A stretch of DNA of 31,728 nucleotides from a virus. The notes beneath the pieces are model-generated. The model did no database searches. It was not told the origin of the DNA and worked only from the letters and a program-made list of their open reading frames with translations. The position numbers and the translations under genes were made by a program. Where the stretch lies: positions 1 through 31,728 of the IMG/VR virus record IMGVR_UViG_3300031586_000017; one strand, written 5' to 3'. Shown here piece by piece: positions 20,395 through 28,559 of the stretch; the stretch's first letter is position 1, and each line of letters opens with the position of its first letter.

Positions 20395-20769
20395 TCATCC
20401 TTCCGTCTTGACCACGCCTTTCAGGTCGTGCTCCCAGACCCGTATGACCCTCCATCCGGAGTCCTCAAGCAGCTTTGTGACCGCCTTGTCCCTTGTCCGG
20501 TTGCGCTCGACCTTTAGCGCCCAGAACGAGGCATTGTCTTCCGGCGGCTTGTAGTGCTTCGGACAGCCGTGCCAGAAGCACCCGTCCAGGAAGACGGCGA
20601 CCATCTGCTCCGCATGGGCGAAGTCTGGCTTGCCGAACACACCTTTCGGTTGGTAGTCGAAACCCAGGGCCTCAAGCGCGGGCTTGACGGCCAGCTCCAT
20701 CTTGGTGTCGCTCCCTTTTATCGAGGCCATAATCCTGGACCTCGTCTTCTTGTCTACGGTGTCGGCCAT
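20395..20769 (-). CDS. vsr: Vsr-type DNA mismatch endonuclease
   Basis: A 124-residue protein with the Vsr layout: DKKTRSRIMASIKGSDTKME at the start, GKPDF with D49, LDGCFWHGCP with D62 and H67, FWALKVERNRTRD (82-94) and WRVIRVWEHDL (106-116). Vsr nicks beside T in T:G mismatches that arise when 5-methylcytosine deaminates, and it normally partners a Dcm methylase. One is present at 11815-12720. The ATG has AAAGGAG upstream. It has its own promoter and terminator. A related homing-type or free-standing nickase role is the alternative. Confidence 0.93.
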   Translation of the reverse strand: MADTVDKKTRSRIMASIKGSDTKMELAVKPALEALGFDYQPKGVFGKPDFAHAEQMVAVFLDGCFWHGCPKHYKPPEDNASFWALKVERNRTRDKAVTKLLEDSGWRVIRVWEHDLKGVVKTEG

Positions 20770-20797
20770 GGCGTTCTCCTTTCAGCGTCACCGGCCA

Positions 20798-20810
20798 CGC
20801 AACTGTTGCG
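20798..20810. promoter_or_regulatory. Operator-like dyad CGCAAC-T-GTTGCG
   Basis: A perfect 13-base dyad in the leader of the vsr-like gene, downstream of the predicted start site. Its 11-mer CAACTGTTGCG also occurs at 5531-5541 near the HTH gene promoter. A shared regulator is possible. Confidence 0.4.
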
Positions 20811-20834
20811 CCGACCGTATTCAAATCTCCTTGC

Positions 20835-20863
20835 TGTATAGAGTGTATATACATATGTCTTAA
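20835..20863 (-). promoter_or_regulatory. Promoter of the Vsr-like gene
   Basis: Minus strand: TTAAGA (20863-20858), a 17-bp spacer and TATACA (20840-20835). The match to consensus is moderate and the spacing optimal. The surrounding sequence is AT-rich in an otherwise GC-rich genome. Confidence 0.55.
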
Positions 20864-20891
20864 GTCGCCTTGTTTGGCGTCCCGGGCCGGG

Positions 20892-21791
20892 TCAGTCTAC
20901 CCCGTAGGCCGACCAGTCGGTCAGCGAGTCCTCGAACGGCAGGACCTTGCCGTTGATGTACACCCAGAAGCCGGGCTGCCACTGCGGCAGCGTCGTGATG
21001 CCGGTCTTGAACAGGTACTCCTGCTTGTTGACGTCAAACATGCCTCCCAGGTCGATGCCCAGGTACTTCCCGCTGACGTCGTACTTGAAACCGAAGTGAT
21101 GCCCGTGCCCGCAGGCGATGTTCTTGTGATAGATGCTCGCTGCCGCCGCGGCCACCTTGGCGCCGTCCCTGGAGAACGTCTTCGGGTGCTCCAGCCTCCA
21201 ACGGCTGCCCAGCAGCATAGACGGCATGTCGCTCATGTGCAGCCTGCCTTTGTCGTACGCCTTCCCGACCGCCTCGGCCGAGGCCTGCAGCATGTCATGT
21301 CCTCCGAGCCTCTGCGGAAGCCTATCCTCATGGTTGCCGTAGCACCACCACACGTCGGAATAGAAGTCGAGCAAGGTCTCGAGCGTGCGGTACAGAATCC
21401 TCGCGTCCTGGTCGAGGCCGCCTCCGCGCTGCTCTTTGCGCACGAACCTGCTTATCCATGACAGGTCGGCGAAGTCACCGACTATCGCCAGGTCATGGAC
21501 GCCAAGCATAGAGCACACGGCCAGCAGCCGCCTCAGCCACAGCAGGCTGAAGTACGGGGCGTGCCAGTCAGCCGTCAAGGCGCAAGACCTGTCCGGTATC
21601 TTGAGCATCTCTTTAGGGTAGTCGGGCAATATGTCAAGCATGACATCCAGAGGCTCGACGTCCTTCAAGTGATAGCTGGCCACCTGCTCTGAGCAGCCGA
21701 TTATCGCGGCAATGTCTTTTACGGATGTGCCGGCTTCGCGCATCGCCTTTAGTTCTCCGTCGCGTTCCGACGGCCAAGCTCCTTTGCTCAT
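20892..21791 (-). CDS. Metallophosphoesterase with N-terminal HTH
   Basis: A 299-residue calcineurin-like phosphoesterase. The N-terminus (about 18-43, GTSVKDIAAIIGCSEQVASYHL) is a resolvase-type HTH. The metal-binding set follows: D75 and H77 (ADWHAPY), D106 (VGDFADL), N153/H154 (YGNHEDR), H229/H231 (CGHGHH). All key residues are present, so it should hydrolyse phosphodiesters or phosphomonoesters. The HTH suggests that it works on DNA. The ATG at 21791 has GGGAGG upstream. It is the last gene of the tail/lysis block before the vsr unit. Confidence 0.88.
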   Translation of the reverse strand: MSKGAWPSERDGELKAMREAGTSVKDIAAIIGCSEQVASYHLKDVEPLDVMLDILPDYPKEMLKIPDRSCALTADWHAPYFSLLWLRRLLAVCSMLGVHDLAIVGDFADLSWISRFVRKEQRGGGLDQDARILYRTLETLLDFYSDVWWCYGNHEDRLPQRLGGHDMLQASAEAVGKAYDKGRLHMSDMPSMLLGSRWRLEHPKTFSRDGAKVAAAAASIYHKNIACGHGHHFGFKYDVSGKYLGIDLGGMFDVNKQEYLFKTGITTLPQWQPGFWVYINGKVLPFEDSLTDWSAYGVD

Positions 21792-21809
21792 GATATACCT
21801 CCCTTTGTG

Positions 21810-22127
21810 TTATATCGCTCCCGGCCAGACGACCTTGACGCCTATTATCCCGGCCAAAAGGCCAATAAGTGGCACAACCACCCACTTGATGAGGAACGTC
21901 GCAAGCTTTTCCGAGCCCTGCAAAGTCGCCACCTTGACCGCCAGGTCGTTAATCAGTTCTCGCAGTTTGCCTTGCTCCTCCCGTATCTCGTCCTGCGTCT
22001 TCTTGTAATCATTCATATGGTTGTTGAGCGTGGCGTCAAAGTTCTGAAAATAGCCTTCTATATTGTCGAGTCTGGTGGCGAGCTGTGCCACCTCTTCTTT
22101 TATGCTCTGCACGTCATTCTTGTTCAC
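21810..22127 (-). CDS. XhlA-like coiled-coil protein with C-terminal TM
   Basis: A 105-residue protein starting with GTG at 22127, in a GTGA overlap with the upstream gene and behind GGAG. Residues 5-70 form a long coiled coil (VQSIKEEVAQLATRLDNIEG, EEQGKLRELINDLAVKVATL). One membrane helix lies at about 82-100 (WVVVPLIGLLAGIIGVKVV). This layout matches XhlA/holin-associated proteins. It probably sits in the inner membrane and takes part in lysis with the neighbouring two-helix protein. No endolysin is recognised in the window. Confidence 0.7.
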   Translation of the reverse strand: MNKNDVQSIKEEVAQLATRLDNIEGYFQNFDATLNNHMNDYKKTQDEIREEQGKLRELINDLAVKVATLQGSEKLATFLIKWVVVPLIGLLAGIIGVKVVWPGAI

Positions 22128-22390
22128 GTCAGTCTCCAGGCAATCAGCGCCACGATTGCGACCTCCGTGATGGCCGCCCCGACCATGGCGCCGAAGTAGT
22201 CCTTCCATGCCTCATCCTTGACATGCTTGTCCTCGTTCTCCTCGTATCGAATGAACAGCTTTAGCAACGGATAGCCAAGTAGAGGCACGCCAATTAACAA
22301 GCCGACGATGACATGCTGAATGGCCCTAACTCCGAAGTCGCCCTCGTCGTCTCTCGGATGTCTTATCATATTAAGCAACTTGACTATCAT
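22124..22390 (-). CDS. Two-helix membrane protein, holin candidate
   Basis: An 88-residue protein from ATG 22390 with GGAG upstream. A hydrophobic helix at about 25-48 (VIVGLLIGVPLLGYPLLKLFI) and a second at the C-terminus (AMVGAAITEVAIVALIAW) are separated by a charged loop. Size and topology fit a class II holin. The XhlA-like gene follows directly. A longer in-frame start 32 codons upstream has no ribosome site and a non-protein-like sequence. Confidence 0.6.
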   Translation of the reverse strand: MIVKLLNMIRHPRDDEGDFGVRAIQHVIVGLLIGVPLLGYPLLKLFIRYEENEDKHVKDEAWKDYFGAMVGAAITEVAIVALIAWRLT

Positions 22391-22599
22391 GCCTCGCGCT
22401 CCGTATTTTTTAGCTTGTCGTCTATGCGCATGTCCTCTGGCTCCACCGCCTGGTCGGACAATGCCGCAAGCCTGCGCCTGAGCCACATCAGCCGGTCAAT
22501 GATGGCTTTGATGGTGACAGCCTGCGCGGCGACCGTCTCTGCGGTAGTCGGCGTTGATTCGCCGGAACTAGGCGCGCCAATGCTGTATCCATGTACCAT
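22387..22599 (-). CDS. Hypothetical protein (70 aa)
   Basis: Starts at ATG 22599 with GAAGGAG upstream. Ser/Thr-rich N-terminus (GAPSSGESTPTT), then a helix with VAAQAVTIKAIIDRLMWLRRRLAAL. It overlaps the holin candidate start. It follows the fibre gene, so a tail-associated or lysis-associated role is possible. No family recognised. Confidence 0.65.
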   Translation of the reverse strand: MVHGYSIGAPSSGESTPTTAETVAAQAVTIKAIIDRLMWLRRRLAALSDQAVEPEDMRIDDKLKNTEREA

Positions 22600-22612
22600 T
22601 GTTTCTCCTTCG

Positions 22613-25600
22613 CTAAAGCAGTCGTACCACCAGTCGCGGCGCCTCGCTGGAGCCAATGCCGGAGAACATAACGTATTCGTTATCACCGGGGTTCAGCGGC
22701 TCGATGGAGCCGATGTCGTTGGAGCTTCTCAGCCCGAACCTGGTGATGCCCTCCTTGTTTATCGCCGCTATGCCAACCGCGTTGAGGGTCAGCACCTTCC
22801 AACCGGGAGGCGTGCTCATCGCCAATGCCCCTTTGCTCGGCAGCCCGGACTGTCCTATCGTGTAGTAGTCCGGCTTCGACAGCGGACACGTCACGCCGTT
22901 TTCGCCGACAAGCGTCAGGCTCCACGCGCTGTCCACGAGTATCTCAGTAGTGTAAAAGAGCAGATATGCCTCAAGCACGTCGGCGGCAGCCGGCAGATTT
23001 GTCGTATCCAGCTCTATGAATCCGCGCATGATGTCCCACGCTGGCAAGCTGGTGCGCCTCTGCCCAATCATCAATTGACCATGGTCATTAAACGGCGCGT
23101 ATCCGCACTCCGCGGCGTTGTGACAGTCGGCGTAGTCTACGAGGCTCCTGTTGTACAGATAGCCATCGTGGTATGCGCTGAACATCTGATAGCGTTTCGC
23201 GTCCCAAAGTTGCCATTTCGTCTGCCACAGGTCGTTAGACGCCACCCACGAATGCTCCACGCCTTCTAGATGATAGGCCTCGTCGAGTATTGCTGGGTTG
23301 CGGACGTTATCCAACCGCAATGTTATCCTCGTCGATAGGTCATAGCCAAGCACCTTCGGGAACAAGTCTGTCTGCGCGGCCGTCGGGAACACATGAAGAG
23401 CCTGGCATCTGAACTTAGACGCCTTGAACCGCTCGACAAGCATAAAAGCCTGGGCGGCGGCATCTGCCGCGTTCTGTATCAGCGACTCTTTTCTGACTAT
23501 CGACCTCGGTCCTTGGCTGGCCTGAGACGTCGGGTCGAGCATCGACTGCTCGCCTATCGTCGGCCCTGAGATACTGGCCTCGTTATAAATGAAGGTATCG
23601 TCGTCTGACAGTTCTGGCTTGACGTATTTTGAGTCGTTGTCGTCATCTTTAAATGTCGCCTGCGGCGTGTTGTATGGGGACACGGTCCGAGCGATTGAAT
23701 CCTGAAACGTGACCACGCCGTCAGCCGCAACGAACAGAAGCCCGTCTTCCGCCTCGGCTGTCTTCTGCAGCGCCTCCATGATGTTGACGCCGCCAACAGC
23801 CGGAGCTATCTCTGTGACCGTCACCTGCCCAGTGTCGATGCTGGTCAAGGCGAGCGGCCACTGCACCTCAAGCAATATGTCCCTTATCCTGTAGCCGCTC
23901 GGCACCGACGGAAATTTCTTGAGGTAGCCTTTGCTTCCGCTGTACTCGTAAGACAGGTTATACAGCATCGTAACCGCCAGCGTATCATAGTCGATTGCGT
24001 CAATGTAGTTTATCTCGGCGGCGTCGTCGTCATATATCTTGATGGACTGGCCCACGACCAGCCCGTATGCATTTTCGACGTAGACCACATTCTGACCTGC
24101 GGCGGCCTCTCCGTCCAGCTTCGGGTTGGCGTCGACTAGCCTGTATCGAGCGAAACTCTTGAACACGTCCACGCATGACAGCTGTATTATCGGCGTGAAA
24201 CCGCCTTTGTCCTCCAGCCAGTCGGGCACATATGACTCGCTGACTCCGTACCATACCGGATAATAGATGCCATTGTATCTGTAGCGCAGTCTTGTGAGAG
24301 TCAGAGGCCTGATATGCGGATAGAAGGCGCCTTCCGTGTTGTTCCGCCACCAGTCACCGGTGGCATTATTCAGATTAAACACGGCCGTTCCGGCCTCGAC
24401 GCGGTTCAGCTCGTGAAGTCTGCCTCTTTTGGTGCTGAGCTCCATGAGGTAGAAGGTGATGTCGGTCCATGACGGCGACACCGTAGATATGGCCTGGTCA
24501 AACGCCTGCTCAAGCAACATGGAGCCGTAGTCGTAGTCAATCGTCATGTCGTCGCCGTAAAACGTCTCTCCGCATGCGGTAAGCAATACCGCCCTGTAGT
24601 GATAGAGCACTTCAGGGTCAAGCCCTGATACGTCGTCATAGAACTGGCTGTCTTTGTGCATGCCAGACTGCGGGTCTGTCTCGCTTCCGTAGTTCGTGTC
24701 AGGCCCATACTCGAACCATGTCGTGCAGCTGTCGCCCTCGTCCTCCGCCACATGCCCGCGAAGGCGGGCGGTGGTTCCGGTATACATGACAGGCGTGTCC
24801 GTCACGACCTGCGCATTGACCCACAAGGCGACAATGACAAGGTAGTCGCACATTGCCCTGAGATAGCCAGAGCCTCCGTTGAGCGAGATTCCGGCCTGCA
24901 GGTCGTCGACCTCGTCTATCGTCCAGGCGTCTCCTGTATACGGGTTTGTGTAGAACAGCTCGCACACCATACCAGGGCCATTGTCGCCGCCATATGACGT
25001 CTTTATGTCGCCGTCGAAGACCGTTCCGTGGGTGCGCAATGCCCTGCGGTAGTCTCCGCCGCCGAAGACCGGATAGGTGTTGTGCCCGACTCGCGCTATC
25101 CACTTGACCTTGACTATGCCGCCAGTGCGCCTGCATGGGTCGGCCATCTCGTACAGGTCGCGTCTCCACTGCGGCGCGGAATAGTGCTGCTTCTCGTATA
25201 CGCGGTTGCCGGTGAATCCGCCGAAACCCCAGTCAGACGTGTAGAACTCGCTGTCGGCATCAAGCAGCCTGTACCAATTCGGCATGCCTGGCGGGCTTCC
25301 CGTGCTGAAGCGTATGCCCGTCTCGGCCCCTGCCCCGACAGGAGGAAGCCTGTTGAAGTCTGTCGCCAAGAACAGCCGGACCTCGGCCCCGTAGCGGTAG
25401 CCGACGCTGTTGTGCGCGTATGCCCTGAGGTAGTAGTACACACGTTCCGGCATGTTCTGCATCGACAGGCTGTATGCCTCGGCGCTGAAGGAGCCGGTCT
25501 CCTCTATGTGGTGCCCGTCGTAGTCGGAGTCTTCTGGCGCCGTGTCGCCCGGGTCCGAGTGCGGCGTGGTGTCGTACACGAAGCCGCGGATGTCCGGCGT

Positions 25601-27304
25601 CGCTCCGCCGATGTCGGTTATTTCGCCGTTGGCCTCGATGGTCGAGCCTGAAGGGCACGACGGGCTTAGCGTCACGACCACGGGCGTGTCGGCCGGGGTG
25701 GTGAACGACTCCTCCTCGCCGTAGACGGCCCCCAGTGTCGGGTGCGTCACCTTTGCCATGAAGTAGTAGGTCGTCACAGGGTCCAACGGCGTCATCGTGA
25801 GCGCGAAATACTGTCCGGCCTCGTAGTCCTCGTACACCTCTTCGGTGTAAAAGCCGGAAGATGTTCCCCATATGAAGCCTATAGTGTCTGGCGCGCCGGT
25901 GCCGCTGTAGTAGCCCTCTCCCAAAGCTGAATGGGCCTCTATCTCAGACGCCGGAAAGGTGTGGACCACTATTGTTGTCGTGAATGACTGCTCTGGACCA
26001 TAGCCCCAGCCAGCAGAGTTATGCGCTTTGGCGCGGTAATAGTATGTCTTGCCGGACTCAAGCGACGTCATTGAAAGTGAGAAGACCCCCAAACCAAACG
26101 AGCCTGACTCGGTGAACTCGCTGTCGTATTCTCCCGTAGCTTCGCCGATGTCAAAACCACGTATGTCAGCGTTCTCGCCGCCGGTGGCCTCTATTGTTCC
26201 GTTGCCTGTCGCCGAGTCTTCGTCAACGTCGGTCGCCGCCAGCGTCGTCACGTCCGGCTCTGCCGTTTCGCTCAGGTCGAACAGTTCCGCCCAGGCCCAG
26301 ACTCTCTTGCCTGGCTGCGCATAGTTCGCCGCGTTGGCGGCGTAAATATAGCGGTAGTCTTCCTTGCTGTGGAGGGCACGACTCAGCGTGTCCTTAAGGC
26401 TTCCTCCGTCGGAATAATAGTCTCCCGTGGCGATGTACGCATACATGGTGCCGTAGTCGCCTATGCCTTCGTCCCTCTCTATCTCGAAAAAATAGACCGT
26501 GTCGAGGAGCGGGGAATACCAGTAATCCCGGTACCTGACGACGTCTTTCAGCTCCTCGAGGCCGATGACGTTTGGCCCGTCGCAGTCCCACCAGAACCAC
26601 ACGAACAACGCCTTGCAGTCGTTGTTGTACAGCCCGTTCTCGTCGTCCACGTAGTCGCTCAGGCCCCAGAACCACCACCCGGCATATGTGCCTTCGTAGT
26701 TGTCCAGCAAAGCCTTGCATCTGTGGGTGAAGTTGCCGCTGAAATGGCCCTCTCCTTTGTCGCAGTAGAGGCGGCCTTCCAGAGACGAGCTCTGAAACGC
26801 GGTGACCGTCACCCGGTCGGCTGTCTTGGATATTTGGACACCCCCCCCGGGGTCGACTTCAGTATAGGTGGTAAGGTCCTCGGTCGGGTCGGAGAAGGCG
26901 CGCCTGGGCATATCGTCCAGACGGAGAAGCTTGAGCTCCTCCAGCAGAGGCGAGACGGCCTCGGTCGACGCGTTCTTGGCCAGCCTCTTGTCGCCGAACA
27001 AGCGCCTCTCCAAGGCGAGCTGCTTCTCTTCGCCGACGCTTTTGACGGCCTCCGACCAGTCAGGCGGGGTCAGCTTCTCGATTAGCCGGTTCCGCTCCGC
27101 CAGGAGCTGCTTCAGCCGCAGCTTGGACTCTGCGGCGTAGGCCCTGAACCTGCCCGTCTTGATGTATTTGCCGGGGTTGGCTCTGGCTATAGCCGCCTGT
27201 CTATTGCTTTCGGCGATGTGCTGCTCGACAAGGACATAGCAAGCCTGCAACTTGTCGAAGTCTGTCTTAATAGCCAGCGGATATGTTACGACGGCTTTTT
27301 TCAT
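22613..27304 (-). CDS. Tail hub/fibre protein with Fn3-like repeats
   Basis: The largest gene, 1563 residues. Residues 20-130 are helical and may form a coiled coil. Fn3-like beta repeats lie at about 352-440, 442-535, 540-645 and 835-920, each ending in patterns like YYYRAKAHNSAGWGYG or TYYFMAKVTH. About 922-1385 resembles hub proteins that bind the tail tip (FNLNNATGDWW, PHIRPLTLTRLRYRYNG). The last 180 residues have a DNRLRE-like beta domain (ELDTTNLPAAADVLEAYLLF). It follows the tape measure gene through an ATGA overlap with a weak ribosome site. It likely closes the tail tip and binds the host surface. The function of the individual domains is inferred. Confidence 0.85.
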   Translation of the reverse strand: MKKAVVTYPLAIKTDFDKLQACYVLVEQHIAESNRQAAIARANPGKYIKTGRFRAYAAESKLRLKQLLAERNRLIEKLTPPDWSEAVKSVGEEKQLALERRLFGDKRLAKNASTEAVSPLLEELKLLRLDDMPRRAFSDPTEDLTTYTEVDPGGGVQISKTADRVTVTAFQSSSLEGRLYCDKGEGHFSGNFTHRCKALLDNYEGTYAGWWFWGLSDYVDDENGLYNNDCKALFVWFWWDCDGPNVIGLEELKDVVRYRDYWYSPLLDTVYFFEIERDEGIGDYGTMYAYIATGDYYSDGGSLKDTLSRALHSKEDYRYIYAANAANYAQPGKRVWAWAELFDLSETAEPDVTTLAATDVDEDSATGNGTIEATGGENADIRGFDIGEATGEYDSEFTESGSFGLGVFSLSMTSLESGKTYYYRAKAHNSAGWGYGPEQSFTTTIVVHTFPASEIEAHSALGEGYYSGTGAPDTIGFIWGTSSGFYTEEVYEDYEAGQYFALTMTPLDPVTTYYFMAKVTHPTLGAVYGEEESFTTPADTPVVVTLSPSCPSGSTIEANGEITDIGGATPDIRGFVYDTTPHSDPGDTAPEDSDYDGHHIEETGSFSAEAYSLSMQNMPERVYYYLRAYAHNSVGYRYGAEVRLFLATDFNRLPPVGAGAETGIRFSTGSPPGMPNWYRLLDADSEFYTSDWGFGGFTGNRVYEKQHYSAPQWRRDLYEMADPCRRTGGIVKVKWIARVGHNTYPVFGGGDYRRALRTHGTVFDGDIKTSYGGDNGPGMVCELFYTNPYTGDAWTIDEVDDLQAGISLNGGSGYLRAMCDYLVIVALWVNAQVVTDTPVMYTGTTARLRGHVAEDEGDSCTTWFEYGPDTNYGSETDPQSGMHKDSQFYDDVSGLDPEVLYHYRAVLLTACGETFYGDDMTIDYDYGSMLLEQAFDQAISTVSPSWTDITFYLMELSTKRGRLHELNRVEAGTAVFNLNNATGDWWRNNTEGAFYPHIRPLTLTRLRYRYNGIYYPVWYGVSESYVPDWLEDKGGFTPIIQLSCVDVFKSFARYRLVDANPKLDGEAAAGQNVVYVENAYGLVVGQSIKIYDDDAAEINYIDAIDYDTLAVTMLYNLSYEYSGSKGYLKKFPSVPSGYRIRDILLEVQWPLALTSIDTGQVTVTEIAPAVGGVNIMEALQKTAEAEDGLLFVAADGVVTFQDSIARTVSPYNTPQATFKDDDNDSKYVKPELSDDDTFIYNEASISGPTIGEQSMLDPTSQASQGPRSIVRKESLIQNAADAAAQAFMLVERFKASKFRCQALHVFPTAAQTDLFPKVLGYDLSTRITLRLDNVRNPAILDEAYHLEGVEHSWVASNDLWQTKWQLWDAKRYQMFSAYHDGYLYNRSLVDYADCHNAAECGYAPFNDHGQLMIGQRRTSLPAWDIMRGFIELDTTNLPAAADVLEAYLLFYTTEILVDSAWSLTLVGENGVTCPLSKPDYYTIGQSGLPSKGALAMSTPPGWKVLTLNAVGIAAINKEGITRFGLRSSNDIGSIEPLNPGDNEYVMFSGIGSSEAPRLVVRLL

Positions 27305-27939
27305 TTTATCCCCGTGCTAAAATTCCTCTCGCCCTTCTGAAGCAGGCCTTTCTGCACGCTATCGGTAAGCTGCTTCTCGGTCACCACGGAGCCTCGTATG
27401 TTCTGGGTGACGTTGACGGTAGTGGCTCCGCCTCCGGCCCTGGCCTGCCCGCCTTCCATCCGGGACACTCCATACAGAACGCCGCCGGCCACGGCCGCGC
27501 CGCCGGCCAAGGCAATCCATCCCGCCGGCCCAGCGAATGCCTGGGTCAGTATCTGCTGGACCCTCAAGGCCTTGAGAGCGTTTATCATCTGGCCGATGGC
27601 TCCGACGAAGCCGGCCGCAGAGCCTATCACCGTCATTATGGCGCCGGTCAGCATTATCGTGTTGCCTATGCTCTGCAGCATCTGGTTGTTCGACATCTGC
27701 ATCGCCACGCCGAGGGCGAGCATCGTCGTGCCCATGTATCTCACGCCTGACGACATCTCCATGAACGCCGACTTGTTGTCGACGAGTGTTTTGCCCATGC
27801 CGCCGAGCGACTCATTCATGTTGGCGCTTGAATGCTGCACGTCTACCGACGTTGCCCGCACCTGCTCGCCGAACGCCTTCAGCCGCGGAGATGCCTGGTC
27901 TTTTAGCTCCAATATGACACCTACGTTGGTTTGTCTCAT
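27301..27939 (-). CDS. Very short tape measure protein
   Basis: A 212-residue protein directly after the tail chaperone pair. It has an N-terminal helix (LELKDQASPRLKAFGEQV), a long hydrophobic Gly/Ala/Met stretch (about 70-160) and a C-terminus with NVTQNIRGSVVTEKQLTDSVQKGLL, a pattern common at the end of tape measure proteins. Tape measure length scales with tail length, and most are 600-2000 residues. By the rule of about 0.15 nm per residue, this one would give a tail of only about 30 nm. The gene looks intact. It could instead be one part of a split tape measure. Confidence 0.75.
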   Translation of the reverse strand: MRQTNVGVILELKDQASPRLKAFGEQVRATSVDVQHSSANMNESLGGMGKTLVDNKSAFMEMSSGVRYMGTTMLALGVAMQMSNNQMLQSIGNTIMLTGAIMTVIGSAAGFVGAIGQMINALKALRVQQILTQAFAGPAGWIALAGGAAVAGGVLYGVSRMEGGQARAGGGATTVNVTQNIRGSVVTEKQLTDSVQKGLLQKGERNFSTGIK

Positions 27940-28162
27940 AGTCTCATAGCTCCTCCGTGTTTTATTGTGTCTTTAACTGCCCCGTAAAGCAGTATGCTGT
28001 TCACCAAACTTTGCGGCATGGCGTCGAGCTCGTCTACCGTCGGCCTGCAGCCGGTCTCGACAATGACGAACGCCTCTTTTGCCGCCATCGGTATGGGCTT
28101 CCTCATTTGCAGCGCCACGAATATGCCTTCGGCGAGGGCCTTTCTCACGAGGCGCTGCCTGC
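27936..28162 (-). CDS. Tail assembly chaperone, -1 frameshift extension (gpT-like)
   Basis: This part is read only after a -1 frameshift at 28163-28169. It adds 75 residues (SRQRLVRKALAEGIF... to the end) to the first 125 residues of the chaperone, giving a fusion of about 200 residues. It ends in an ATGA overlap with the tape measure start. The same frame is open up to 28271 but the upstream portion has no start with a ribosome site. This matches the lambda G/GT arrangement in which the fusion binds the tape measure protein. Confidence 0.82.
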
Positions 28163-28537
28163 TAAAGGGATTGGCTTGTAAAGCCCGTCCATCTCCTTCA
28201 CCAGAATCTTGTACTGCTCGCGAGTCATTCTTGTGTCGAGCGTGTCCTTGTCGACAGGCCCCAGCGACCATTCGATTACCTGGTTGAGAATGAATATCTC
28301 GTTGATTGCGTCGTTGTCGATGTTGGTCATGTCGACCAAGAACTCGGTGCTCGGCATCGTCTCCATCTTCTCCAGCTCAGACAGCAGAATCTTGCCGTCT
28401 TTTCCGAACGTCTCCACCGGTGTCATGTATTTCCTCAGTTCCGCCTCATGCAGGCGGGCGGTCACCCTGAGCACATCCTTGTAAATCGTGGCATGGTCGC
28501 CGTTGCCCAGGTCGACCTTGACGGTCTGCAGTTTCAT
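28145..28537 (-). CDS. Tail assembly chaperone (gpG-like)
   Basis: A 130-residue acidic-to-neutral protein between the major tail protein and tape measure genes. It fits the gpG position in siphoviruses. It binds nothing obvious by motif. The middle is mixed alpha/beta (TEFLVDMTNIDNDAINEIF). Most ribosomes would stop at 28145. A fraction would shift at the slippery heptamer near the end to make the longer product. The ATG at 28537 has AAGGAGG upstream. Confidence 0.85.
   Translation of the reverse strand: MKLQTVKVDLGNGDHATIYKDVLRVTARLHEAELRKYMTPVETFGKDGKILLSELEKMETMPSTEFLVDMTNIDNDAINEIFILNQVIEWSLGPVDKDTLDTRMTREQYKILVKEMDGLYKPIPLAGSAS
28163..28169 (-). promoter_or_regulatory. -1 ribosomal frameshift slippery site C CCT TTA
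   Basis: On the minus strand CCCTTTA is read in the zero frame as C CCT TTA, so it fits X XXY YYZ. Slipping back one base moves translation from the gpG-like frame into the gpT-like frame. A GC-rich sequence follows. Confidence 0.85.
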
Positions 28538-28559
28538 GCTGCGCCTCCTTCGATTATGC

